DNA from: Lentisalinibacter sp964427415
Lineage (GTDB): Bacteria > Pseudomonadota > Gammaproteobacteria > Steroidobacterales > Woeseiaceae
Direction of reading: 5' to 3'
DNA length: 64,000 bases
Assembly (NCBI GenBank): GCA_964427415.1
Contig: CAYRUH010000015.1
Span: 1-64,000, forward strand
In this document: positions 40,792 to 47,013 of the stretch, piece by piece
How the letters are laid out: each line of letters begins with the position of its first letter
Position numbering within the stretch: the stretch's first letter is position 1
The notes under the pieces: model-generated
Databases searched by the model: none
The model's input: the letters and a program-made list of their open reading frames with translations, nothing else
Told to the model about the DNA's origin: nothing
Made by a program: the position numbers and the translations under genes

Positions 40792-41463
40792 TCAAAAGAA
40801 GATCGTGAAACCGATATGCCCTTCGATGTTGTGGGCGGTCTTCTCCTCGCCGAGGATGTCGATATCGAACAGGTGGTCGCGTACATCGGCATGCAGCGCG
40901 ATCATGTCGTTCAGCAGCAGCCGGTAGCCGAAACCGAAATTCACCGTGAAGCGATCGTCGCCGGCAAACTGCGTGCTGCCGATCCCGGCGATGAGGTACA
41001 GCGCCTGGGAGAACGCCAGATTGCGGCCGACGAAAGCTTCGCCCGGTAACACGTTGTACCCGAGAGAGGCGTTGTAGTATGTGAACTCGCGCTCATCGTC
41101 GGTCAGAATCTCCGCCGCGCCGCTCAGCCGCTCGAAGCTGGTCTCCTCGGTATCGGTACGCCCGTAGGCAGCCTCGACGAACAGGCCCTCGGTGATGTGA
41201 TAGGCCAGGCGCACGCCGTAGACCGGATTCACGCCGAAATCCTCGACGCTCATGAGCCCGGTGTAGGCACCGATCTCGAAGTTCTCGCTATCGATCTTCG
41301 GCGGCTCGACCTCGCGGCGATCCACCTCCGGCTCGATCACCTGTTCCGGCACCTCGGCCACGGCATCGCCCGGCTCGTCGCCGCCGATGAAGGGCAGGCT
41401 GCCGCAGCCGGTCAGGGCGAAAGCGAGTCCGGTCAGAAAAAGAAGCCGAATCCGAGTTTCCAT
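40792..41463 (-). CDS. Outer-membrane beta-barrel protein with lipoprotein-type leader
   Basis: This is a 223-aa envelope protein. The leader METRIRLLFLTGLAFALTGC ends in a lipobox-like Cys. An acidic linker (about 25-55, rich in Pro/Glu) is followed by eight or so beta strands ending in HIGFTIFF, a terminal-Phe BAM signal. A lipobox together with a barrel C-terminus is unusual and one of the two may be incidental. It overlaps the upstream SH3/barrel gene by 31 bases, so the two are translationally coupled. The 'outer membrane beta-barrel domain' family it resembles has no assigned function. Confidence 0.75.
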   Translation of the reverse strand: METRIRLLFLTGLAFALTGCGSLPFIGGDEPGDAVAEVPEQVIEPEVDRREVEPPKIDSENFEIGAYTGLMSVEDFGVNPVYGVRLAYHITEGLFVEAAYGRTDTEETSFERLSGAAEILTDDEREFTYYNASLGYNVLPGEAFVGRNLAFSQALYLIAGIGSTQFAGDDRFTVNFGFGYRLLLNDMIALHADVRDHLFDIDILGEEKTAHNIEGHIGFTIFF

Positions 41464-42185
41464 TCTTCGATTTCCTCATTCTCGTCGCGGCTGGTGAATA
41501 CGACATAACTTTTGTATTCAGCGCGAAAAATAAAACGTCTGGTCACCCAGGCCCGTACGCCTGCGCCTACGTGGGCCGTCTGGTCGGTACGGTCGAGCGG
41601 CTGCACCAGGGTGGCCACCGGCTCGATGTGCAGCACACCGGTGCCGAGAGTGAAAAACGGGGAGACCCGCCAGTGCGGCCAGGTCTGGTGCACGATGCTC
41701 ACGTTGGCCATCCAGCCGTCGGAGAAATTGCCGAGCAGCTGGGTGCCCCACAGCTCCAGCGACAGGTTCGGCGTGAACGAATAGCCCAGGTAGCCGCTGA
41801 TGACGTTGGCGCCGCCGAAGTCCCCCGTGAGCCCGCCGGATTCCCAGCGGCGCACCAGGTACTCTTCGCGGCCGGTGGTCTCGAACTCGGCCGGCGTGCC
41901 CGACTCATCCAGCGTCATCAGCATCTCGCGCTCGTGCACCCAGCCCTCGCGGCCGCGCGCATCGCGCACTTTGAACCATTCGGTGCGCCGCTTCAGCAGT
42001 TCGACGGCATCGCCGCGTTCGACCACGTTGAACACGGGATAGCCCCGGCCGGGCCCGGTGTGCATTTCCAGGTAGGGCTCCGCCACCATGACCCGGCGGT
42101 ATTGCTCTGGATGCTCCTCCGCCTGCGCACCGGTGCCGAGCGCACAGCAGAGCAGCAGGGAGTACAGTACCGCCAGCGGTCTCAT
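41433..42185 (-). CDS. SH3b-domain outer-membrane beta-barrel protein
   Basis: This is a 250-aa exported protein. A signal peptide (MRPLAVLYSLLLCCALGTGAQA) is followed by a bacterial SH3 domain at about 30-95 (YLEMHTGPGRGYPVFNVVERGDAVELL, REGWVHEREM), the type that binds peptidoglycan or proteins. A beta-barrel of eight or so strands then ends in KLGFGFFF. The combination suggests a barrel tethered to the wall. It starts 4 bases after the HzsA-related gene and overlaps the next barrel gene by 31 bases. Confidence 0.8.
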   Translation of the reverse strand: MRPLAVLYSLLLCCALGTGAQAEEHPEQYRRVMVAEPYLEMHTGPGRGYPVFNVVERGDAVELLKRRTEWFKVRDARGREGWVHEREMLMTLDESGTPAEFETTGREEYLVRRWESGGLTGDFGGANVISGYLGYSFTPNLSLELWGTQLLGNFSDGWMANVSIVHQTWPHWRVSPFFTLGTGVLHIEPVATLVQPLDRTDQTAHVGAGVRAWVTRRFIFRAEYKSYVVFTSRDENEEIEEWKLGFGFFF

Positions 42186-42189
42186 GGCA

Positions 42190-44892
42190 TCAGTCTTCCG
42201 GCGCGTCGAAGGGGTTGTTGTAGTACTGGGCGCCGATGTCCAGCCATTCCGACAACAGCTTCAGCTCGGCGGGTGTGAGCCAGCCGGCGTGGCTGCCACC
42301 CGGGCCGAAGCGGTCGAAGAAGCGCCCGGAAGCGTTCGCGCCGGCGGTGCGCATGCTCGACGGCACGGTGACGGTCTGCAGGATCGGATCGCCGGTATCG
42401 GGGTCGATGCCCACCTCGACGAGGCGGTCCACCAGGGCGCCCATGTCGAGAATCTGCTCGTTGTCTGCGGCCAGCAGCTCGCGATAGGCGTTGAAGTGAT
42501 CCGGCTCGTCCGGCGAGGCGCCGTCGGTGAGCTCGAGCTGGCCGTCCGGCACCTTGAGCTGCCCCATCGCGTCGGTGCGGGTGTGGCAGGTGATGCAGGT
42601 GTTGTCGGCCTCGGGGATGCCGTCCTGGTCCACATCCACTATGCGCGGTTTCGACCACAGCGGATGGATGTGAGCCTCGTAGTTGATCACCGCCCGGCAG
42701 GTCGCCCTCCAGTCGCCGACGCAATCCGGCGTGGTCGGGGCCAGGGTCTCCAGGCCGGACTCGCCGACCACCGCCGTGGGGCCGTAGCGCCAGGCGAAAG
42801 CCTCGTCCTTCGCCCGGCCGGCCGCGGCCTCGTCCGTCCACACGTCCACGTAGACGATGTCCAGCGACGGCTCGATGGCAGCGCAATCGGTGGAACAGCT
42901 GCTCCGCGCGCGCACCTCCGCCATGGTCTCGCCCACGTCCGCGAACAGGGCCGGGTCGGTATTCGGGAACGGCTGTCCGGTCACCTCGGCGCCCTCGTTC
43001 AGCACGGGGTAGGCGTCCGCGCGCCCATGGGACTCGCCGCTGCCCGGATCGTGGCAGCCGGCGCACTCCATCAGCTGGCCGGGCCTGAGCTGCAGCCAGT
43101 TGTTGTGCCGCGGCCCGATGCGCCGGCCCTGGCCGTCCAGCACGCTGACGCCCAGCGCCACGTTGGCGGGGACTTTCATCATCACCGAGCCGTCAGGCTC
43201 CACTTCCGCGTAACCCACGATCTCGCGCATGCCCTGGGCCGCCGAGACGCCGAACGCGCTGTTATCGAAATCACGCACGTCCTCGTCCGGTATGGAGACG
43301 GCCTTAACCACCCGCAGGAAGCGCGCCGGACGCTCCGCCGCCGTCGTCTGTGCCGGGTCGGCGAGCACGTCCATACCTGCGCCGGAGACGTCCTGGCCGG
43401 CAATGTCATAGACGCTGCGGATGTGGATGACCGCCGCGCCCTCGGCGGCGATGTCCGGTTCGAGCGTGAAAGGTTCCGAATCGTCGAAGACCACCGGCGG
43501 CGTGCCGGTGCCCGGCTCCGCGGCGACGATATCCGTGTACATGAAGCCCTCTTCCGGCGCGACCACCGGCTGCTGGGTCTCATCGCTGCGGTCGTAGATC
43601 CAGATGCCGTAGAGCGGCGGCGCCTCGATCAGTGCCGGATCCGCCAGGTTGGCGTCGGTGCAGGGCACGATCCTCAGGTCGGCCGGGTCCTGCAGACGGC
43701 ACTGGCTCCAGCTCACCAGCAGCCGCTCCGTGCCGTCGCGCAGCGGAAATACGGAGTTGTAGCGGCCGCCGGGCGAAGGCGCGTCGTCGTCGATGAGCAC
43801 CTCGTTGATGGTGGCGGTCGTCTGTGCCGGACCGGACAGCACGCCGATGTTGTCCCGGTTCGGCTGGGTGTTCTCGATGTAGTTGGCAACGTCGATCTCG
43901 ATAATGTCGCCGCCGCCTCCGGCGCCGTCGAAGGGGCGCAGCAGCGCCATGACATTGCCGTTCGGCAGCTCGCGGGGGCGCAGGAACTGTACGGCCTCTC
44001 CGCCGCTGCCGGCGTTGCTACCGGTATCATGGCTGTTGGCGCCGTAAAGCAGCTCGAGCGCGGCTCCGTCCGGGTTCATGCGGTAGAGATGGATGCCGTC
44101 GTTACCCGGCGCGTTGTCCCAGCGGCTGAACACCACCTGCCCGTTCGAGAGGACGGCGGGGTCGAGATCGTGACTCTGGTTGAAGCTCACCTGGCGGATA
44201 TCGGTGCCGTCGTCGTTCATGACGTGCAACACCAGCGCCGGCACATTGCGCTCCTCGTCGAGAGCCGAGAACTGGGGCTTGCCCTCGTCCAGCAGCACGG
44301 CGCCGGACTGGCGCTGCCGCGTGGAGGAGAAGATGATGCGCCCGTCCGGCAGATAGGCGGGCGCGAGGTCATGGCCGGATTCCGCGACGATGTCCGAGGT
44401 GATGATTCGCCGCAGCGTGTCGCCGGGGATGTCGTACTCCCAGACGTTCCAGGTCGGCTGGTCCTCCTCGTCGGCGCCCTCGATAAACTGGGCCCGCATC
44501 GCGAACAGCACCTTCGTGCCGTCGCTCGATACCTCCAGGTCGCGGAGGTCACCGAGGCCTTCCGTGATCTCTCCGGTGACGTTGACGTCGGCGGTACTGG
44601 GCGAGGCCCGGTCGCGCACAAAGAGATCGGCACCGATGTCGAAGGTGACCGGCTCGCGCACGTCGAAGTCAGCCGGGTCGCCGTCGTCGTCGAGGGGGAC
44701 CGGCCGTTTCACGTAGGCGATGGGGAAGTCGAGCACGACAGGGTCGGGATCCTGCCCGCTGCCGAAGCCGATGCGGCCCTCGCCGCTGCCGCCGCCGCCG
44801 CAGCCCGCGGCGGCCACTACCGTGCAGGTCACGGCGAGCAGAGCGGCCCTTGCCGGGGCCCTCCGGGTAACTGTCTGCATCGTGCTGTTCAT
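42190..44892 (-). CDS. HzsA-related diheme c-type lipoprotein with beta-propeller
   Basis: This is a 900-aa exported protein. It has a lipoprotein signal (VVAAAGC, Cys about 31), then six or so WD40/TolB-like repeats (for example DLAPAYLPDGRIIFSSTRQ, HDLDPAVLSNGQVVFSRWDN) making a beta-propeller. A C-terminal region follows with two heme-c motifs, CAGCH (about 610-614) and CITCH (about 766-770). This architecture corresponds to proteins related to the alpha subunit of anammox hydrazine synthase. Here there are no HzsB/HzsC partners, so hydrazine synthesis is not implied; binding or oxidising an unknown extracytoplasmic substrate is more likely. The start has an AGAGGA site. It is first in the five-gene operon and divergent from the riboswitch-controlled operon. 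Confidence 0.82.
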   Translation of the reverse strand: MNSTMQTVTRRAPARAALLAVTCTVVAAAGCGGGGSGEGRIGFGSGQDPDPVVLDFPIAYVKRPVPLDDDGDPADFDVREPVTFDIGADLFVRDRASPSTADVNVTGEITEGLGDLRDLEVSSDGTKVLFAMRAQFIEGADEEDQPTWNVWEYDIPGDTLRRIITSDIVAESGHDLAPAYLPDGRIIFSSTRQRQSGAVLLDEGKPQFSALDEERNVPALVLHVMNDDGTDIRQVSFNQSHDLDPAVLSNGQVVFSRWDNAPGNDGIHLYRMNPDGAALELLYGANSHDTGSNAGSGGEAVQFLRPRELPNGNVMALLRPFDGAGGGGDIIEIDVANYIENTQPNRDNIGVLSGPAQTTATINEVLIDDDAPSPGGRYNSVFPLRDGTERLLVSWSQCRLQDPADLRIVPCTDANLADPALIEAPPLYGIWIYDRSDETQQPVVAPEEGFMYTDIVAAEPGTGTPPVVFDDSEPFTLEPDIAAEGAAVIHIRSVYDIAGQDVSGAGMDVLADPAQTTAAERPARFLRVVKAVSIPDEDVRDFDNSAFGVSAAQGMREIVGYAEVEPDGSVMMKVPANVALGVSVLDGQGRRIGPRHNNWLQLRPGQLMECAGCHDPGSGESHGRADAYPVLNEGAEVTGQPFPNTDPALFADVGETMAEVRARSSCSTDCAAIEPSLDIVYVDVWTDEAAAGRAKDEAFAWRYGPTAVVGESGLETLAPTTPDCVGDWRATCRAVINYEAHIHPLWSKPRIVDVDQDGIPEADNTCITCHTRTDAMGQLKVPDGQLELTDGASPDEPDHFNAYRELLAADNEQILDMGALVDRLVEVGIDPDTGDPILQTVTVPSSMRTAGANASGRFFDRFGPGGSHAGWLTPAELKLLSEWLDIGAQYYNNPFDAPED

Positions 44893-45162
44893 GGGACATC
44901 CTCTTTCCTGCAGCCGTCACGCGACTCATCCCTGCGATCTCTGCGATCTCTGCGGGAATGCTGCAGGCGCCCTGCACCGCGGTCCTCTGACACGCGGCCC
45001 GGAAGGCTCGCGGCCAGACGTGTCCAATGGTGGACAGGGGCCTTAATGCATTCTGTTAACAAGATCACAAATCCATGGAGATCATTTCTTGCGCGCGCGT
45101 CCTTCGTGGCTCTGGTGGATAATGAATGGCGGAGTATAGGGAGGGTCCGGGGACGCGCGTAA

Positions 45163-45180
45163 TGTGGAATTTCGGCGACA
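45163..45180. promoter_or_regulatory. Enhancer-like dyad 1 (TGTGG-N8-CGACA)
   Basis: TGTGG-AATTTCGG-CGACA is the most distal of three dyads with 5-base half-sites and an 8-base spacer; one base of the left half differs from the other two copies. Its centre lies about 300 bases upstream of the predicted sigma-54 transcript start. Confidence 0.55.
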
Positions 45181-45261
45181 GCAAAAGCCTGCGAAAGCCG
45201 CGCCGACGGCCCCGCACTGACTACCGCGGGGTGCCAGCGGCCCTGTCACGGTGAGCCACGC

Positions 45262-45279
45262 TGTCGTCTTTCAGCGACA
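45262..45279. promoter_or_regulatory. Enhancer-like dyad 2 (TGTCG-N8-CGACA)
   Basis: TGTCG-TCTTTCAG-CGACA is a perfect 5+5 inverted repeat with 8-base spacer, followed by AAGC as in dyad 3. It is centred about 200 bases before the predicted sigma-54 start. Such dyads are typical upstream sites for bacterial enhancer-binding proteins. Confidence 0.65.
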
Positions 45280-45329
45280 AGCCGAATCGCTCGTGGAATC
45301 AGAGAGTTGCCCTCCGGTCATCGCCGTCG

Positions 45330-45347
45330 TGTCGATTTCTGCCGACA
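45330..45347. promoter_or_regulatory. Enhancer-like dyad 3 (TGTCG-N8-CGACA)
   Basis: TGTCG-ATTTCTGC-CGACA is the third copy, again followed by AAGC, centred about 133 bases upstream of the predicted sigma-54 start, a usual distance for an activator site. Confidence 0.65.
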
Positions 45348-45445
45348 AGCGGTTGACATATCCCGGCCCGGCAACGATCTACCGATTCGCCGCAACTCTC
45401 TGTTTTTAGGAAGAAAAGCGTTTCCCTGCGAGCTGCGCCGCGAAC

Positions 45446-45461
45446 TGGCACGCGGTTTGCA
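45446..45461 (+). promoter_or_regulatory. Sigma-54 (-24/-12) promoter
   Basis: TGGCACG (45446-45452), CGGT, TTGCA (45457-45461) is an exact match to the sigma-54 consensus TGGCACG-N4-TTGCW. The predicted transcript start is about 45472, giving a leader of about 320 bases that includes the riboswitch. Sigma-54 promoters need an AAA+ enhancer-binding activator; the dyads at 45163-45347 are candidate sites. Confidence 0.85.
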
Positions 45462-45509
45462 ACGCTATGTTGGCAACAGTAGCCGGCCGCGGGGGAGCAC
45501 GCGTGGCGG

Positions 45510-45533
45510 AAGTCCCGGAAGACTGCGGGACTT
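45510..45533 (+). other. Leader hairpin before the riboswitch
   Basis: AAGTCCCG (45510-45517) and CGGGACTT (45526-45533) form a perfect 8-bp stem with an 8-base loop in the transcribed leader, 75 bases before the aptamer. It has no T-run, so it is more likely a stability or processing element than a terminator. Confidence 0.55.
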
Positions 45534-45608
45534 GTGAATGGAGTCACGGTGGCCCTGTTGGCAATCTGCGAGTATCGGCGGCTTCGAATAGCGCGACACG
45601 CACGCAGG

Positions 45609-45698
45609 GCTTCTGAAAATGGCAAACCCGTCGAAAGGCGGGGACGCAAAGCCAGCGGTCTACGGATTCACGTCCAGGACGGCGGAGCTGCCAGGAGC
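45609..45698 (+). ncRNA. Cyclic di-GMP-I riboswitch aptamer (GEMM-I)
   Basis: The core matches the GEMM-I consensus: GGCAAACC (45621-45628), a P2 stem CCCGTC/GGCGGG capped by a GAAA tetraloop (45633-45636), GACGCAAAGCC (45643-45653) and a P3 stem (GCGGTC with GACGGC) enclosing an inner ACG/CGT stem. P1 is GCTTCTG (45609-45615) with CAGGAGC (45692-45698). The base equivalent to the ligand-contacting G20 of the Vibrio Vc2 aptamer appears to be G45621, which favours c-di-GMP over the cGAMP-preferring A20 subclass. It sits about 92 bases upstream of the first gene of the plus-strand operon. Confidence 0.9.
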
Positions 45699-45763
45699 GA
45701 CAGCTGACGATCAGCACGGATGGCCCCGCAGGGACATCCTCCGCTTCCGACGGTCTCCGACCC

Positions 45764-45777
45764 CCTGGCAGGAAGGG
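45764..45777 (+). promoter_or_regulatory. Possible riboswitch expression platform at the ribosome-binding site
   Basis: CCTGGCAG (45764-45771) is the exact complement of CTGCCAGG (45688-45695), which overlaps the 3' strand of aptamer P1. The AGGAAGG ribosome-binding sequence (45770-45776) starts inside this segment. Ligand-stabilised P1 would free it, predicting translational ON control; the SD-ATG distance (14 bases to 45791) is long, so the model is tentative. Confidence 0.45.
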
Positions 45778-45790
45778 AACACGGAAACGT

Positions 45791-46999
45791 ATGAGCAGGA
45801 TCGTCATGAACGTACCCATGAACGTACAGAAGCAGTTCGCGCAAGCGCTTCCGCGCCGCGCCCTCCTCGCCATCGCCTGCCTCGCGCTGGCGCTGGCCGC
45901 CACGGCCGAAGCCGGACCGCGGGAGCAGGCCAAGCGGCTGCACGACCGTCTCGCCGGCGTCCCGCCCACCGAGCAGGTGCTGGCCGACATGGAAGCCGAC
46001 CTCCTGGCCGGCAACCCCATCGGCGCAGCGGAGACGGCTATGGAGAACAGCGCCTTCTACAACGTAACGCTGAAGAATTTCGTGACGCCCTGGACGAATC
46101 GTGACCAGACGGTGTTCGCCCCGCTGAACGACTACACCGCCACGGTCATCGGCATGATCCGCGACGAAGTGCCGTTCAATACCGTGCTCTCTGCCGACAT
46201 CCTCTACGTCGGCGACAGCGGCCTCGGGCTGCCGCCCTACTCCATGTCCGACAACGCCCATTATGAGGCCATGGAGAACCAGGGTATCGACCTCAAGACC
46301 GCACTGGTGCAGACCAGCCAGTCGGCGGTCACGGATCTGCCGGCCGCCGCCACCGCCGGCGTGGTCACCAGCCGGGCCGCCGCCGAGGCCTTCTTCATCG
46401 CCGGCACCAACCGGGCGATGTTCCGCTTCACGCTGATGAACCACATGTGCAACGACCTGGAACAGGTTCAGGACGGCTCCCGTTCACCGGACCGCATCCG
46501 CCAGGACGTCTCGCGCAGCCCGGGCGGCGACAGCCGCGTCTTCCTGAACAACTGCATCGAGTGCCATGCCGGCATGGATCCGCTGGCGCAGGCCTACGCC
46601 TACTACAACTTCAACCCGGACACCGGCCGCATCGAGTACACGGCGGGCCAGGTGCATCCCAAGTACTTCAATAACGACGCCAACTTCCCATTCGGCTTCC
46701 GCACGCCGGACGATCGCTGGGACAACTACTGGCGGCAGGGTCGCAACGCCAACCTCGGCTGGGATCCCTCACTGCCCGGCAGCGGCAATGGCGCCAAGTC
46801 ACTCGGCGAGGAGTTCGGCGCAAGCGACGTCTTCGCCGAATGCCAGGTGAAGAAGGTGTTCGAGGCCGTGTGCTTCCGCCAGCCCCAGGACGCGGCCGAC
46901 CGGGCCGCCCTCGACAGGATCACCGGCGCATTCCGCGCCGATCAGTACCGCATGAAGACGGTGTTCGCCGAGACCGCCGTGCACTGCATGGGCGAATGA
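45791..46999 (+). CDS. Exported monoheme c-type protein, first gene of riboswitch operon
   Basis: This is a 402-aa protein, or 397/393 aa if ATG 45806 or 45818 is used; AGCAGGA precedes 45806. The signal peptide is basic then hydrophobic (PRRALLAIACLALALAATAEA). One heme-c motif, CIECH, lies at about 255-259 in a NNCIECHAGMDPLAQA context, like planctomycete-type cytochrome proteins (DUF1588/DUF1585 style). Four further Cys (MCND, ECQVKK, AVCFR, VHCMGE) may form disulfides. I cannot assign a characterised family. It probably receives or donates electrons in the periplasm together with the two downstream genes, and is under sigma-54 and c-di-GMP riboswitch control. Confidence 0.75.
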   Translation: MSRIVMNVPMNVQKQFAQALPRRALLAIACLALALAATAEAGPREQAKRLHDRLAGVPPTEQVLADMEADLLAGNPIGAAETAMENSAFYNVTLKNFVTPWTNRDQTVFAPLNDYTATVIGMIRDEVPFNTVLSADILYVGDSGLGLPPYSMSDNAHYEAMENQGIDLKTALVQTSQSAVTDLPAAATAGVVTSRAAAEAFFIAGTNRAMFRFTLMNHMCNDLEQVQDGSRSPDRIRQDVSRSPGGDSRVFLNNCIECHAGMDPLAQAYAYYNFNPDTGRIEYTAGQVHPKYFNNDANFPFGFRTPDDRWDNYWRQGRNANLGWDPSLPGSGNGAKSLGEEFGASDVFAECQVKKVFEAVCFRQPQDAADRAALDRITGAFRADQYRMKTVFAETAVHCMGE

Positions 47000-47013
47000 G
47001 GAGTTCGGCAATC

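Larger units (their letters stand above)
44893..45790. other. Large divergent regulatory region between two heme-protein operons
   Basis: No credible gene is present on either strand. From left to right it holds a 9-bp CTGCGATCT repeat (44932-44957), three TGTCG-N8-CGACA dyads (45163-45347), a possible sigma-70 -35 (TTGACA, 45353-45358), a sigma-54 promoter (45446-45461), a leader hairpin (45510-45533) and a c-di-GMP-I aptamer (45609-45698) with an alternative pairing partner by the ribosome-binding site. I found no sigma-54 promoter facing the HzsA-side operon. Confidence 0.8.

Noticed and set aside
44932..44957. CTGCGATCT tandem repeat as a regulatory array
   Set aside because: Only 2.5 copies, not conserved in spacing with any promoter; common as degenerate repeat DNA in GC-rich genomes.
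42088..45162. 1024-codon plus-strand frame
   Set aside because: It is antisense to the HzsA-related gene, whose signal peptide, heme motifs and propeller repeats are clear.
44893..45300. Second sigma-54 promoter facing the HzsA-side operon
   Set aside because: The minus strand was scanned for TGGCAC-N5-TTGC with no acceptable match, so shared sigma-54 control of both operons is not supported by sequence.
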